DNA of 64,000 bases from Proteus vulgaris (GTDB taxonomy: Bacteria; Pseudomonadota; Gammaproteobacteria; Enterobacterales; Enterobacteriaceae), in assembly GCF_033708015.1 (NCBI RefSeq), contig NZ_CP137920.1, positions 1,426,001 through 1,490,000 of the forward strand, in the 5' to 3' direction. Under the pieces are notes generated by a model. The model made no database searches, was not told where the DNA came from, and saw only the letters and a program-made list of their open reading frames with translations. The translations under genes were made by a program, and so were the position numbers. Positions 51,054 to 61,027 of the stretch are shown here, one piece after another (position 1 is the stretch's first letter; every line of letters begins with the position of its first letter).

Positions 51054-51638
51054 ATGTCAGATAAATTAGTTTTTAAAGGCAATGAAGTTATCCCATTTGA
51101 CAATGGTGATGGAAAGGTTTGGTTTACCAACAAACAGCTTTCAGAGTTACTTGAGTATAAAGATGAATCATCTGTGACTCGTATCTTTAATCGAAACAAA
51201 GATGAATTTACCGATGGTATGTCTCAGACGGTCAACTTGACCGTTAGCAATAAAAACAACGAGATACAAAATAAGAGGGTAAGAATATTTTCGATTAGAG
51301 GCGCTCACTTGGTAGGGATCTTATCTAAGACAGATGTAGCGAAAGCCTTGCGTCGATGGTTGCTTGATCTAGCAGAAAAAGAGTCAAAACCACAAACGGG
51401 GTTAGCAAACCTTGATATGAATGAGCTTAAAAGCCTGACTATCAATGAGATGCAAAATAGATTAGTGGCAGCCGATAGTTGGTCGTTCGAGAACTTTGGC
51501 AGGAAAGGTAGTGACTTAATGAATTTACGCAAGCGTCACTTAAAGAAAATACGCAAAGCGAAGAAGGCAATTAAAGAACTATCACAATTAACCTTACCTG
51601 ATATGGGCGAATTTCCAGATGGAGAAGAGCCGGCATGA
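51054..51638 (+). CDS. BRO-N domain antirepressor-like protein
   Basis: A 194-residue protein with an N-terminal BRO-N domain (FDNGDGKVWFTNKQLSELLEY, SVTRIFNRNKDEF, FSIRGAHLVGILSKTDVAKALRRWLLDL). The C-terminal part is helical and basic (RKRHLKKIRKAKKAIKEL). BRO-N proteins bind DNA and some phage members act as antirepressors. It overlaps the next gene by 4 bp. Confidence 0.78.
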   Translation: MSDKLVFKGNEVIPFDNGDGKVWFTNKQLSELLEYKDESSVTRIFNRNKDEFTDGMSQTVNLTVSNKNNEIQNKRVRIFSIRGAHLVGILSKTDVAKALRRWLLDLAEKESKPQTGLANLDMNELKSLTINEMQNRLVAADSWSFENFGRKGSDLMNLRKRHLKKIRKAKKAIKELSQLTLPDMGEFPDGEEPA

Positions 51639-51841
51639 ACCACGAACAATTCATAGAGCAGAACGTACTGGCCGAGTTAAAAAACCTCGGCTTTTCTTTA
51701 CCTGTTTGTCGTAGAGCGAGCTACATGGCGGTAGATCATTATCGCCGAAGCTCTCAAGCAAGTAGAAAAGGGCGAATGTTTGACGACTGCTTACATATTG
51801 CCAAGGTGTGGGCAAGTAAGTTTGCTAAGGAGAAAGTATGA
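51635..51841 (+). CDS. Phage protein, unknown (68 aa)
   Basis: A 68-residue protein (EQFIEQNVLAELKNLGFSLPVCRRASYMAVDHYRRS...). It overlaps both neighbours by 4 bp, so translation is coupled. No family recognised. Confidence 0.6.
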   Translation: MNHEQFIEQNVLAELKNLGFSLPVCRRASYMAVDHYRRSSQASRKGRMFDDCLHIAKVWASKFAKEKV

Positions 51842-51996
51842 CCAAACAAGAAAAAGCAAACTTATCCATTCTCTATCGTCAATTACAGCAATCACTTGAA
51901 TACTTACATTGCGGCAGGGTTGATGATGGGTGGATAGTTGCTGAAATCGTCGAGCGAGAGTTAGGCAAGCTAGTCAACAAACAGAAAACCAAATAG
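51838..51996 (+). CDS. Small phage protein (52 aa)
   Basis: MTKQEKANLSILYRQLQQSL, then EYLHCGRVDDGWIVAEIVERELGK. The start overlaps the preceding stop and AAGGAGAAAGT is upstream. A terminator follows at once. No family recognised. Confidence 0.6.
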   Translation: MTKQEKANLSILYRQLQQSLEYLHCGRVDDGWIVAEIVERELGKLVNKQKTK

Positions 51997-52014
51997 GCCC
52001 TAGTGGCCTTTTTT
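51995..52014 (+). terminator. Intrinsic terminator in the late operon
   Basis: AGGCC (51995-51999), five-base loop, GGCCT (52005-52009), then TTTTTT. Confidence 0.75.
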
Positions 52015-52026
52015 ATTGGGTGGAAT

Positions 52027-52164
52027 ATGAAAACAGGAACACTGCATTACAAAATGACACTGCGCCGTTATATGTATCCATTGTTTATTATCGGCGCTTT
52101 AATTAACAGCACTTGGTTAATGAAGCTCTGTTTTAAGAAAGAAATTGTGTTTAAAGAAATTTAA
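52027..52164 (+). CDS. Small membrane phage protein (45 aa)
   Basis: MKTGTLHYKMTLRRYMYPLF, then IIGALINSTWLMKLCFKKEI: one membrane helix with positive residues on both sides. It has GTGGAAT upstream and ends 10 bp before the terminase small-subunit start. Confidence 0.5.
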   Translation: MKTGTLHYKMTLRRYMYPLFIIGALINSTWLMKLCFKKEIVFKEI

Positions 52165-52174
52165 AGGAATGGAT

Positions 52175-52573
52175 ATGGCACTGACAGTTAAGCAAGAAAA
52201 ATTCTGTCAGGCATACGTCGAAACAGGTAATGCGTCTGAAGCTTATCGAATGGCGTATGCCACAGATAAAATGAAGGCAACCTCAATAAACTCAAAAGCG
52301 TATGAATTGTTGAATAACGGTGAGGTTACGGTGAGGGTTGCGCAACTTCAACAAGAGCACAGGACAAAGCACGACATTACTGTTTCTGATTTACTTAAAG
52401 AGCTGGAAGAGGCTAGACAAAAAGCACTATCCGCAGAAACCCCTCAGGCATCAGCGGCAGTGGCGGCAACAATGGGCAAGGCTAGATTAACTGGCTTGGA
52501 TAAAGTTGTTATCGATCTAACCGCTGACGTGAAAGTCGAGAATCGTTCTATCAAGGATATATTCGATGGCTAA
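52175..52573 (+). CDS. Terminase small subunit
   Basis: A 132-residue Terminase_2-type protein: [27 protein letters not shown] is the DNA-binding helix-turn-helix, followed by [29 protein letters not shown]. It recognises the packaging site. ATG 52175 has AAAGGA six bases upstream; ATG 52169 is an alternative. It overlaps the large subunit by 8 bp. Confidence 0.92.
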   Translation: MALTVKQEKFCQAYVETGNASEAYRMAYATDKMKATSINSKAYELLNNGEVTVRVAQLQQEHRTKHDITVSDLLKELEEARQKALSAETPQASAAVAATMGKARLTGLDKVVIDLTADVKVENRSIKDIFDG

Positions 52574-53909
52574 CCCTTACTTTAAACCATTTGCAAAAAG
52601 CGCCCCCTATAAGGTGGCTTACGGTGGTCGAGGTAGCGGTAAGTCTTATTTCTTTGCAGAGTTAGCGATTGAAGTATCACGTAGAGTCAAAACAGTTATT
52701 CTGTGTACTCGTGAGTTTCAGGGTTCGATTAGTGACTCAGTACATAAGTTGCTTTGTGAAACCATCGACAGGTTAGGCTACACGAACGAGTTCGAGATAC
52801 AAAAGAACACAATTATTCACCTTGGCACTGGCGCTTCATTCGTATTTGCTGGTATCAAAAATAACGTCAATAAGATTAAATCAATTCAAGGTGTAGGTAT
52901 TTGCTGGATAGAAGAAGCTGAGGCGGTAGTTAAAGACTCATGGGAAGTATTGCTCCCCTCCATTCGTGGTGATAAAAACGCTGAGATATGGGTAAGCTTC
53001 AACCCGAAAAACATTCTTGATGACACTTACCAGAGATTCGTTGTTAAGCCACCAGAGGGTGCAATAGTCCTCAAAGCTAATTACGATGTTAATCCCCACT
53101 TTTACGACACACCACTTCCTAAGCAAATGGAAGAGTGTAAAGAACGTGATCCTGAGTTATACCGACATATCTGGCTAGGCGAACCGGTTGCAGACTCCGC
53201 TTTAGCAATTATCAAGCCTGCGTGGATTGAGGCGGCTGTCGATGCGCATATCAAATTAGGATTTGAGCCAAGAGGTAAGCGAATTGTCGGATTCGACGTT
53301 GCTGATGATGGTGGCGACTCAAACGCAACAATATTGCGACACGGCTCAGTAGCTATCGAAGTTAACGAGTGGCGAGGTCAAGATATCATTTGGAGCACAG
53401 ACCACGTTTATACCTATGCTGAAAAAGTCAATGCTGACACAGTTATATACGACAGCGTGGGGATGGGGGCTGGCGTTAAGGCTCAATTTAATCGTAAAGA
53501 TAATCGCATTGTTACTGTTGGGTTTAATGCTGGCGCTTCCGTAGAGAAGCCAGAAAGTAACTATAAGCCTGGAAAAACCAATAAGGACATGTTCTCCGAT
53601 TTGAAAGCGCAGCAATGGCAATTAGTTGCTGACCGCTTCTATAACACTTGGAGGGCTATCGAGCATGGCGACAAATTCACCGATGACCAGTTAATCAGCA
53701 TATCCAGTGAGATGAAAGATATCGAATACCTCAAAGCCGAGTTATCACGCCCTCAAGTCGATTATGACAGTAACGGACGCGTAAAGGTTGAGAGTAAAAA
53801 GGATATGAAGAAACGTGGCATACCAAGCCCCAATAAAGCCGATGCGTTCATTATGGCGTTCTCTAGCGCTAAACAACCATTCCGTATTCCAGACGAGATA
53901 CTCCGATGA
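52566..53909 (+). CDS. Terminase large subunit
   Basis: A 447-residue PBSX-type packaging motor. Walker A is GGRGSGKS (20-27), Walker B acidic pair is at about 116-117 (CWIEEAE), motif III is VSFNPKN, and the nuclease domain has [13 protein letters not shown] near 240 and DAFIMAFS near the C-terminus. It cuts and translocates phage DNA. Confidence 0.95.
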   Translation: MANPYFKPFAKSAPYKVAYGGRGSGKSYFFAELAIEVSRRVKTVILCTREFQGSISDSVHKLLCETIDRLGYTNEFEIQKNTIIHLGTGASFVFAGIKNNVNKIKSIQGVGICWIEEAEAVVKDSWEVLLPSIRGDKNAEIWVSFNPKNILDDTYQRFVVKPPEGAIVLKANYDVNPHFYDTPLPKQMEECKERDPELYRHIWLGEPVADSALAIIKPAWIEAAVDAHIKLGFEPRGKRIVGFDVADDGGDSNATILRHGSVAIEVNEWRGQDIIWSTDHVYTYAEKVNADTVIYDSVGMGAGVKAQFNRKDNRIVTVGFNAGASVEKPESNYKPGKTNKDMFSDLKAQQWQLVADRFYNTWRAIEHGDKFTDDQLISISSEMKDIEYLKAELSRPQVDYDSNGRVKVESKKDMKKRGIPSPNKADAFIMAFSSAKQPFRIPDEILR

Positions 53910-55324
53910 GCAAGAGTAAAAAAACACAACAGCCTGTCGGAAAACAACCGTTCAGGATTAAAGATATTGATTTAGAAAAAGCTTCCACATCAGGTGAAGA
54001 GAAAAAATATGCTCACTTCGAGCGATATGAGCCATTGCCTGGTGTAGTTCCTGAATCTAAAAAGGAAGCTGTATTTGCAATGGATGCCACGCCATACGAT
54101 ATGCTTAATACGATGTCGATTGGTGATGAGTATTCAGGGTTTCGTGGATACCCACAGTTAGCGGCAATGTCTCAGCAAGTTGAATACTCTAATATGCACA
54201 GCGTATTCGCTGATGAGATGACCCGTAACTGGATTGAAGTTAAAAGTCGTAAAGAGGGCGATCCTGATATTGAACTGATGGAAAACGCACTTGTTAAATA
54301 TGATGTAAAGCGATTAATTCACGATGCGGTTAAGCAAGACTCTCAGTATGGTGTTGCTCATGTTTACATTGATACTGGTGCAAAGACAGATGATGAGTTG
54401 GAGAAGCCTTTATTCTTAGACCCAAGGAAGATACCAAAAGGATCACTAAAAGGCCTTAGAGTTGTTGATCCGACTTGGATTTATCCTGCCATGTACAACA
54501 CGCAGTGGCCGTTAGCTGATAATTTCTATAAACCAAGCGCGTGGTTTGTTATGGGCAAAACAGTTCATGAATCAAGGTTTATGGACATTGTTAGTCGACC
54601 AGTGCCAGATATTCTCAAGCCGTCATACAACTTTGGCGGGTTATCTCTCACTCAGTTAATGGAGGATTACGTTGTTGACTGGCGTGATGCTAAGAAAAAC
54701 GTAATTAAGATACTCCGCACATTGAGAATGAGGGCGCTTAAAACTGATATGGACGCGCGGTTACAAATGCCTGGCGAGTTTGATAAACGCATCAAGATGT
54801 TTACGCAATATCAGGATAACTTCGGTATTTGGGCAATAGATACAGAAGAAGATTTAATTCACATGCAAACTTCGCTAAGTGAATTATCCAATCTGCTATC
54901 AAACTATCAGGATCAACTATGTATTCCTTCGCGCATCACCAATTTAAAACTGTTAGGGAACGCTCCTGCAGGCTTAAATGCCTCGGGCGAGTCAGAGTTA
55001 TCAACGTGGCATGAAACTGTGTCAGGGTATCAGGACGGAAATCTAAGACGACCTTTAGAGAATATCTTCAAGATTATCCAACTTTCAGAGTTTGGAGAAA
55101 TAAAAGAGGATATTTACTTTGAGTTCAGGCCGCTTGATGAGATTAGCGAAAAAGAACGCGCTGAAATCACGAAGATTCGCGTTGATGCTGTGGCGGTTGC
55201 TGCTGACAGTATGTTGGTTAGCTCAGAGGAAGCCAGAGATGCTCTCAAGGGTATAGAGGGTGCAGGTTTCGAAAATTTGGATGGTGATTATGAACCAGAA
55301 AACGACGAGACTGAAGCCTATTAA
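53906..55324 (+). CDS. Portal protein (DUF1073 type)
   Basis: A 472-residue portal. Landmarks are [30 protein letters not shown] near 70-98, [25 protein letters not shown], and the late [22 protein letters not shown] region with a helical C-terminus. Some databases label this family by the unrelated Acb1 name; position after the terminase supports portal. It overlaps its neighbours by 4 and 35 bp. Confidence 0.9.
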   Translation: MSKSKKTQQPVGKQPFRIKDIDLEKASTSGEEKKYAHFERYEPLPGVVPESKKEAVFAMDATPYDMLNTMSIGDEYSGFRGYPQLAAMSQQVEYSNMHSVFADEMTRNWIEVKSRKEGDPDIELMENALVKYDVKRLIHDAVKQDSQYGVAHVYIDTGAKTDDELEKPLFLDPRKIPKGSLKGLRVVDPTWIYPAMYNTQWPLADNFYKPSAWFVMGKTVHESRFMDIVSRPVPDILKPSYNFGGLSLTQLMEDYVVDWRDAKKNVIKILRTLRMRALKTDMDARLQMPGEFDKRIKMFTQYQDNFGIWAIDTEEDLIHMQTSLSELSNLLSNYQDQLCIPSRITNLKLLGNAPAGLNASGESELSTWHETVSGYQDGNLRRPLENIFKIIQLSEFGEIKEDIYFEFRPLDEISEKERAEITKIRVDAVAVAADSMLVSSEEARDALKGIEGAGFENLDGDYEPENDETEAY

Positions 55325-56096
55325 CTATAATGCTGGCAATATCAAGTGGTATCAAAGGCAGTTGCTAGCCGAAATTAGAGAAATGAACGATGAGGTTATG
55401 CGCGAAATAGTTAACGCTATTCTCAGTAATCCTCTCGCTCAGGATGCTAATTTAGCTATGGATGCTAACCCTGTTACTTTTATCAAAAGGCTGCTTGATT
55501 CTCTAGCAAGGAAATGGGTTGACCGATTCATTAATAAGGCACTTCCAATATCAGATGAGTTAATGGATAAAACGCAAGATGCAGTCGATAGAGGTTTATT
55601 GGCTGCAGCTAGGCGCGAATCTATGACTATCAATATGCAATGGACAGACGCCATGTTAGAGAAGCGTGAGGCGATCATTGCTGAGAATGTTTCTCTTATC
55701 CGCTCCATCCCTGAGAAATACTTTACTGAAGTAGAAGGTATGGTATATCGCGCCGTTGCTCGTGGCGGTGATAGAAAAATGCTTGCTGATGAAATTGAGC
55801 GTAATTTTGGCAAGCGTCACGGCATTACACGGCGAAGGGCTGAGTTTATCGCTCGTGACCAAACACGCAAGGCAACAAGTGCGTTATCTGCAGCAAGGCA
55901 ACAAGCTGCTGGTATCGTTGAGGCTGAGTGGGTGCATAGTGGCGGTGGTAATAAACCTCGCCATAGTCACGTTAAAGCAGGTCGAGAAAGAAAGCGATTT
56001 AAGCTATCTGAAGGCTGTTTGATTGATGGTGAATATATTATGCCAGGTCAACTGCCTAATTGCGGTTGCGTATGGCGACCCGTGTTGCCGTTCTAA
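55290..56096 (+). CDS. Phage head morphogenesis protein (gp7/MuF type)
   Basis: A 268-residue minor head protein. ARRESMTINMQWTDAMLEKREAII and RRRAEFIARDQTRKATSALSAARQ are typical, and the end HSHVKAGRERKRF...PNCGCVWRPVLPF carries the His and Cys residues of the family. It starts at ATG 55290 inside the portal gene with GGATGG upstream. Confidence 0.88.
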   Translation: MNQKTTRLKPINYNAGNIKWYQRQLLAEIREMNDEVMREIVNAILSNPLAQDANLAMDANPVTFIKRLLDSLARKWVDRFINKALPISDELMDKTQDAVDRGLLAAARRESMTINMQWTDAMLEKREAIIAENVSLIRSIPEKYFTEVEGMVYRAVARGGDRKMLADEIERNFGKRHGITRRRAEFIARDQTRKATSALSAARQQAAGIVEAEWVHSGGGNKPRHSHVKAGRERKRFKLSEGCLIDGEYIMPGQLPNCGCVWRPVLPF

Positions 56097-56100
56097 TAAC

Positions 56101-56124
56101 AGATCACTTCGGTGGTCTTTTTTT
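56101..56124 (+). terminator. Intrinsic terminator after the head morphogenesis gene
   Basis: AGATCAC, tetraloop TTCG, GTGGTCT with one G-U pair, then seven T. It lies inside the late operon. Confidence 0.85.
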
Positions 56125-56142
56125 ATGGGTGAAATAAATACT

Positions 56143-56340
56143 ATGCAGAGACACATAGTTATAAGCGTTATCGGGATAAGCCCTAAAGGAATGATTGAAA
56201 GCTCGAAAATTCAAGCTACTAGTGATGACTACTTCCATCCTGAAACTTTATTCTCTGCTGATGGATTAAGGCTGCTTCGCGAGCAGGTTAAAGCTCTCGG
56301 ATGGACAAAGTTCTCTATCTGTGGATTTGAATGTATTTAA
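56143..56340 (+). CDS. Small phage protein (65 aa)
   Basis: A 65-residue ORF, MQRHIVISVIGISPKGMIES, then SKIQATSDDYFHPETLFSAD and LRLLREQVKALGWTKFSI. GGTGAAAT lies upstream of ATG 56143; ATG 56125 is possible but falls in the terminator's T-run. It is located between head genes. No family recognised. Confidence 0.6.
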   Translation: MQRHIVISVIGISPKGMIESSKIQATSDDYFHPETLFSADGLRLLREQVKALGWTKFSICGFECI

Positions 56341-56361
56341 TTTTAATAACGAAGGTAAACC

Positions 56362-57474
56362 ATGAAAGATGTGAAATTTGCCTTTGATAAAGCAAGCGTT
56401 AGGACTTACGACGAGGACGGGATGATGCACGTAGCATTAACCCCAATCAGCAAGGCTAACGTGTGTATCTACTACGGCAAGGAAATACCTGACTCTGAGG
56501 CGTTAGGTTTAGACCCAAATAAAGCCTATCGTCTGCTACGTGACCCTGAAGAACTCAAGAAAGCTGTCAGTACATTCAATAATAAGCCTGTGCTCAATAA
56601 ACACATCGGCGTAACCGTGATTGACCCACCAAAAGACGCAATTGTCGGCTCTACTGGAGAGCGTGCAGAGTTCGATGGTACTTATCTTAAAAACTCAATG
56701 GTTATTTGGGATCTGGACTCAATTCTCGGCGTTGAAACTGAGAAGCAAAAAGAAATTTCCTCATCTTATCGTTATCGACTTGATTTGACAGCGGGAGAGT
56801 ATGAGGGAGAAACATACGATGGCGTAATGCGTGACATCGTTTGTAACCATGTGGCCATAGTGCCAAGTGGTCGGGCAGGCCCCGACGTATTTGTTTATGA
56901 CTCGAAACCAATAGGAATCAAACTGATGTCAAAATTAGAAAAACTTTGGGCGTATTTGCTACCTAAATTAGCTAGTGATGCAGATCCAGATGAAGTGAAA
57001 AAAGAAGTCGGAAATGTCATTAAAGATGAAGATGACGACAAAGACGACAAAAAAAACAAAACTGCTGATGATGAAGACTCTGATAAAAAAGAGAAGGCAG
57101 CAGACGACAGTGATGATGAAGACGATAAGTCTAAAAAAACTGCTGACGATGAAAGTGACGACAAAAAAGCCAAAGACAACAAAATGGCTATGGATGCCGC
57201 TATTAGCGCAGTAGAGCGTAAATTTATGGAGTTACGTCAAGCTGAACGTGATGTTCGTCCAGTCGTTGGAGAACTGGCCTGTGATAGTGCAGAAGATGTT
57301 TATCGTACAGCTTTAAAGCAAATGGGCTGTGAAGATTACGCATCAATTCCTGCATCAGGACTGCGTTCTGTTTTCAATGCCTACTCAAAAGTGCCTACGA
57401 TGGCTCAAGACTCCGCACCTATTGCGGCATCCTCTCGCGATAATGTTCGCAAGTTCTTTGATGGAGATAAATAA
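56362..57474 (+). CDS. DUF2213 protein, probable prohead protease/scaffold
   Basis: A 370-residue protein. The DUF2213 domain spans about 1-180 ([71 protein letters not shown]). It is followed by a very acidic low-complexity region (about 225-275, repeats of ADDxDSDxKKKAADD) and a helical C-terminus. The layout suggests a capsid maturation protease fused to a scaffold. The role is by position and family. Confidence 0.82.
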   Translation: MKDVKFAFDKASVRTYDEDGMMHVALTPISKANVCIYYGKEIPDSEALGLDPNKAYRLLRDPEELKKAVSTFNNKPVLNKHIGVTVIDPPKDAIVGSTGERAEFDGTYLKNSMVIWDLDSILGVETEKQKEISSSYRYRLDLTAGEYEGETYDGVMRDIVCNHVAIVPSGRAGPDVFVYDSKPIGIKLMSKLEKLWAYLLPKLASDADPDEVKKEVGNVIKDEDDDKDDKKNKTADDEDSDKKEKAADDSDDEDDKSKKTADDESDDKKAKDNKMAMDAAISAVERKFMELRQAERDVRPVVGELACDSAEDVYRTALKQMGCEDYASIPASGLRSVFNAYSKVPTMAQDSAPIAASSRDNVRKFFDGDK

Positions 57475-57476
57475 CT

Positions 57477-57965
57477 ATGGCATTTCAATCAAGTGTTCGC
57501 CTTTACTCTGGCGTAGGTCAGGAAGGTCAACCAGCATCTAATAGCCCAATTGTTGCAGCAGCAGGCGGTGTCGGTGCGTTCAAGGCAGGTGATAACGGCC
57601 TTAATATGTGTCGTTTCGCTTGGCGTGACGCGAAAGACCCTAAAAAATTAAACAACAAAGGTACTGGCAAGCCAGTTGGTTTTGTCTACAACAATGCTAA
57701 TGCCACCATTGATTACCTACAAAGCAATAGCTTGTTAATCCCGAAAGGCCGTGAAGCATCTCCAATTGTTGGTGGTGATTTTTGGGCTAAATCAGCAACA
57801 CAAGCGATTGTTGGTCAGAAAGTATTTGCGGTATTAGCAGACGGAACAATCAAAACGGGTGATGCTGGCGCAACTGTTGATGGTGCAATCGAAACCGAAT
57901 GGTATGTAGCAAGTGCTGCCGCTGTTGGTGATTTATTCGTAATTTCTACATGGAGCAAAGCATAA
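57477..57965 (+). CDS. Structural cement (Gp24-type) head protein
   Basis: A 162-residue protein with the cement family pattern: SSVRLYSGVGQEGQPASNSPIVAA, GKPVGFVYNNANATIDYLQ, GDFWAKSATQAIVGQKVFAVLADG. Such proteins stabilise the capsid. It ends one base into the next start (TAATG). Confidence 0.82.
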   Translation: MAFQSSVRLYSGVGQEGQPASNSPIVAAAGGVGAFKAGDNGLNMCRFAWRDAKDPKKLNNKGTGKPVGFVYNNANATIDYLQSNSLLIPKGREASPIVGGDFWAKSATQAIVGQKVFAVLADGTIKTGDAGATVDGAIETEWYVASAAAVGDLFVISTWSKA

Positions 57966-58990
57966 TGCCACAATTAACACAGGCTGATTTCTCAGCATTT
58001 AAAAAGGAAGCAGAATCTCGCGGTTTTTACCTACCGCCTTCTGTGACTAAATTCGCTATGGATGCGGAAATTCAGCCATCCATGCCTGCGAACGGTGGTA
58101 TTCCTGCTATCGTTTCAACATTTATTGATCCTGAAATTGTCCGTACTATCTTTGCTAAGCAAAAAGCAACTGACATTTTAAGTGAGAGAAAGAAAGGTTC
58201 ATGGGCACAAGATACCATGATGATCCAGCGCGTTGAGCAGTCTGGTGACGTGGTCGCGTATGATGATTACAGCGAACAAGGTGCAAACCAAGTTACAAAC
58301 GCATGGGAAAATCGTCAAGTGTTCCGTTATCAAACAATGGTAACTTACGGTGAGTTAGAGCAAGAGCGATATGGTTTAGCTATGCTGCCTTATGTTGCAG
58401 AAAAACAACGCGCCGCAGCTTGGACTATGAATCAGGAGCAGAATAAGTTCTACTTCTATGGTGTTGAAGGTTTGCTTAACTACGGCATTCTGAATGACCC
58501 TGCATTACCAGCACCAATCACCCCTGCTACAGTTGATGGGAAAACGCAGTGGAAAGATAAGCAAATTATCGATATCTATAACGATATCCTGTCACTTTAT
58601 GCAGACCTGATTGCTCGCACTAATGGTGCCGTGGGTGATGGTGTTGATATGGCATCTCCATTAGTTCTTGCAATGAGCCCTAAAGCTTCCGTTTGGTTTA
58701 AAAAATCAAATGAAATCTTTGGCAACTCTGTTGAAAAAATGGTTAAAGATACGTTCACTAATCTACGCATTGAAGTCGCGCCACAATACGACACTGATGC
58801 TGGTGAGTTGATCCAGATGTTTGTTGAAACAGCCCAAGGTCAAAGTGCTGGTTATTGTGCGTTTAGTGAAAAGCTTCGCGCTCACCCAGTTATCACAATG
58901 TCCTCAAGCTGGAAGCAAAAATATTCTGGCGCAACTTACGGTGCGGTAATCACTCAGCCGTTCTTATTTGCTCAAATGCTAGGGGTGTAA
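57965..58990 (+). CDS. Major capsid protein (DUF2184 type)
   Basis: A 341-residue DUF2184 capsid protein: IPAIVSTFIDPEIVRTIFAKQKATDILSERKKGSW near 45-80, YDDYSEQGANQVTNAWENRQVFRYQT, and the C-terminal VITMSSSWKQKYSGATYGAVITQPFLFAQM. ATG 57965 overlaps the preceding stop; five further in-frame codons upstream are not used. Confidence 0.92.
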   Translation: MPQLTQADFSAFKKEAESRGFYLPPSVTKFAMDAEIQPSMPANGGIPAIVSTFIDPEIVRTIFAKQKATDILSERKKGSWAQDTMMIQRVEQSGDVVAYDDYSEQGANQVTNAWENRQVFRYQTMVTYGELEQERYGLAMLPYVAEKQRAAAWTMNQEQNKFYFYGVEGLLNYGILNDPALPAPITPATVDGKTQWKDKQIIDIYNDILSLYADLIARTNGAVGDGVDMASPLVLAMSPKASVWFKKSNEIFGNSVEKMVKDTFTNLRIEVAPQYDTDAGELIQMFVETAQGQSAGYCAFSEKLRAHPVITMSSSWKQKYSGATYGAVITQPFLFAQMLGV

Positions 58991-58991
58991 A

Positions 58992-59318
58992 GTGGCTAAA
59001 GTTTCAAGTTATGTTATTGGTTGTAAATTACCTAATGGGATCACCTTTAAGCATGAAGGTAAAGATATCACGCTATTGGGTGCCAACTCATCCGCTCTTC
59101 TGAATGGGTTTGGTATCACTCAGGATGTTCCTGCTGATGCTTGGGAAGCCTTTGAGAAGTCATTTAAAGACCAAAAAATATTCCTTAATGGCATTGTGTT
59201 TGCTGTGACGGATTATAAATCTGCCGAAGATGCTTCAAAAGAGCGCACCAAACAGAAAACAGGATTAGAGCAAGCCAGCACTAAATCTGCTGGGGTGGAG
59301 CCACTAACAGAGGATTAA
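58992..59318 (+). CDS. Head-region phage protein, unknown (108 aa)
   Basis: A 108-residue protein, VSSYVIGCKLPNGITFKHEGKDITLLGANSS, between major capsid and a DUF4054 protein. The C-terminus is charged and low-complexity. It begins at GTG 58992, 1 bp after the capsid stop. The KLPNGIxF pattern recurs at this locus in related phages, but no role is known. Confidence 0.7.
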   Translation: MAKVSSYVIGCKLPNGITFKHEGKDITLLGANSSALLNGFGITQDVPADAWEAFEKSFKDQKIFLNGIVFAVTDYKSAEDASKERTKQKTGLEQASTKSAGVEPLTED

Positions 59319-59320
59319 TT

Positions 59321-59725
59321 ATGGCAATCGTGGAACTGAATAAAACTACGTTCCGCGCCATGTTCCCAGTGTTTTCCAATATATCAGACGATTTATTACC
59401 TTTCCTTTTCGACCAAGCCACCGATTACCTCGATAACACTGAATTCTCATTGGTCTATCAGACTGATAAGCGAGAGAGATTGCTCTACTTGCTTATGGCT
59501 CATTTGGCATATATGAGATACGGAGATAAAGACAGCAAAGGTGGCTCGGGAATGGTTGGGAGAGTGTCGTCTGCAAGTGAGGGAAGCGTGTCTGTATCTT
59601 CTGAACTTGGTGCGCTTGAGTTTAGAAATGCATGGTACACGCTTAGCCCTTACGGAATGGATTACTGGCAGGCCACAAAAGTTTATCGAATGGCTAACTA
59701 CTATCCGGGGAGCATTTATGGCTAA
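59321..59725 (+). CDS. DUF4054 head-tail connector protein
   Basis: A 134-residue DUF4054 protein: FRAMFPVFSNISDDLLPFLFDQATDYLDNTEF, LLYLLMAHLAYM, and GRVSSASEGSVSVS. The family forms part of the head-tail connector. It overlaps the next gene by 8 bp. Confidence 0.85.
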   Translation: MAIVELNKTTFRAMFPVFSNISDDLLPFLFDQATDYLDNTEFSLVYQTDKRERLLYLLMAHLAYMRYGDKDSKGGSGMVGRVSSASEGSVSVSSELGALEFRNAWYTLSPYGMDYWQATKVYRMANYYPGSIYG

Positions 59726-60176
59726 TGGGCTAGAAAAATACCTAACGGATTTAGCTGCGAGACTGGATGCAACGGAGGTTAAGGCAGGGTTTATTGATGG
59801 CACTACCTATCCTGATGGTACGAGTGTAGCTGAGGTTGCTTATAAGAACGAGTATGGGGTTCCTGAAAATAATCAGCCGCCCAGACCATTCTTTAGAAAT
59901 GCCATTAATAGTAACAAGGAGGAGTGGGTTAGAGGGGTATCGAGAGGATTGGCTTCTGGTGTCAGTTCCAGAGATGTTCTTGAGGTAATTGGCGCAAGAA
60001 TGAAAGGTGATATTCAGACATCAATTTCTGAGCTGGTTGATCCTCCGCTATCTCCAACTACTTTAAAAATAAGAAGAATTAGAAAGGTTATGCCTAACTC
60101 ATCAAATAAACCACTGGTCGATACGCGGGTAATGATTGGTGATGTTAACTACGAGGTGATTGATGATCAAAGTTAG
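59718..60176 (+). CDS. Neck/tail completion-type protein (152 aa)
   Basis: A 152-residue protein: DATEVKAGFIDGTTYPDGTSVAEVAYKNEYGVPENNQPPRPFFRNA. The GxxYPDGTxVAxVAxxNEFG...PRPFxR pattern is common to phage head-closure and tail completion proteins. ATG 59718 is used; the longer frame from 59541 overlaps DUF4054 in another frame. Confidence 0.78.
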   Translation: MANGLEKYLTDLAARLDATEVKAGFIDGTTYPDGTSVAEVAYKNEYGVPENNQPPRPFFRNAINSNKEEWVRGVSRGLASGVSSRDVLEVIGARMKGDIQTSISELVDPPLSPTTLKIRRIRKVMPNSSNKPLVDTRVMIGDVNYEVIDDQS

Positions 60177-60543
60177 AGCTATTGCCAACTCAGCCATTCA
60201 AGTCGTTAACAAAAACCTACCTGCGACCCTAATCGCCAACGAGGGATTTGAAATTATCCCCGGAGGTAAGCAGGTTCCTAAATTCGTCTCGTATGAAATA
60301 AGCGTCCAAATGCAAAGCTTGAGTACTCAAGACCTTGAGCATTTAGGTGTTATCAATCAGCAAGGTGAATTCATCTACTGTTATGCGAGAGGGCAAATCG
60401 AAGCCATTCGCAGAGCAAAAGATAAAGGGGCTGACAAGATTAGTTTCGTTGCATACGGTGAATCCGAACCATCTGAATGGTTGGTCACTAAGGTCATAGA
60501 ATCATACCCATCATGGGTTAAGGTGCTTTTATGGCGACAATAA
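60163..60543 (+). CDS. Connector-region phage protein, unknown (126 aa)
   Basis: A 126-residue protein: KVRAIANSAIQVVNKNLPATLIANEGFEIIPGGKQVPKF. It lies between the completion protein and the tail terminator-like gene and overlaps both by 13-14 bp. A head-tail joining role is inferred from position only. Confidence 0.65.
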   Translation: MIKVRAIANSAIQVVNKNLPATLIANEGFEIIPGGKQVPKFVSYEISVQMQSLSTQDLEHLGVINQQGEFIYCYARGQIEAIRRAKDKGADKISFVAYGESEPSEWLVTKVIESYPSWVKVLLWRQ

Positions 60544-61016
60544 GCATTACTGAAGATGATCTCTTTCTTGAGTTATGGACATACTTAACTGATTTATTTG
60601 GCTGCCCTGTTGTTCGTGGTTATGAAAATAATGTTCCCGTACCCAAAGACGGCATTGTCATGCACATGCTGTACGAAAGAGATTTGGATTACACGGCAGA
60701 TTATTGGGAATCGACAACGGAAGAGGTAACAGCACAGCGCTCAGTAGAGGCTACTTTTCAGTTTGATTTTTACGGTGAAGAAGCCAATAACCGATCAAGA
60801 GTTGTAGCAAATCTCTGGAAGTCATCATACACAACCGACCGACTCAAAAAATGCAAACCTTTAGACAGCGGAAGTCCAAAGAAAAACGTATTGGTTAATG
60901 AAGCAAATCAATACGAAAACCGCATGATGCTAGACGTTACCCTGCAGTATAACCCTGAAATCTCTTATCACACCGATGGTGTCAATCGAGTCTCTATCAC
61001 TACCACTCAAGTTTAA
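60531..61016 (+). CDS. Tail terminator-like protein (161 aa)
   Basis: A 161-residue protein: ISITEDDLFLELWTYLTDLFGCPVVRGYENNVPVPKDGIVMHML, AQRSVEATFQFDFYG. It resembles the neck/tail terminator family (LIC_12616-like) of myoviruses and directly precedes the sheath gene. Confidence 0.75.
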   Translation: MATISITEDDLFLELWTYLTDLFGCPVVRGYENNVPVPKDGIVMHMLYERDLDYTADYWESTTEEVTAQRSVEATFQFDFYGEEANNRSRVVANLWKSSYTTDRLKKCKPLDSGSPKKNVLVNEANQYENRMMLDVTLQYNPEISYHTDGVNRVSITTTQV

Positions 61017-61027
61017 AAGGTAAAAAT

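Noticed and set aside
53906..55324. Portal gene as an anti-CBASS (Acb1) protein
   Set aside because: The DUF1073 family has carried this label in some annotation, but size, sequence and place after terminase indicate a portal.
55439..55862. Minus-strand frames opposite the head morphogenesis gene
   Set aside because: Antisense to a conserved gene in an operon; no supporting signals.
56895..57182. Ser-rich minus-strand frame opposite the DUF2213 acidic tract
   Set aside because: It is a by-product of the Asp/Lys-rich codons on the other strand.
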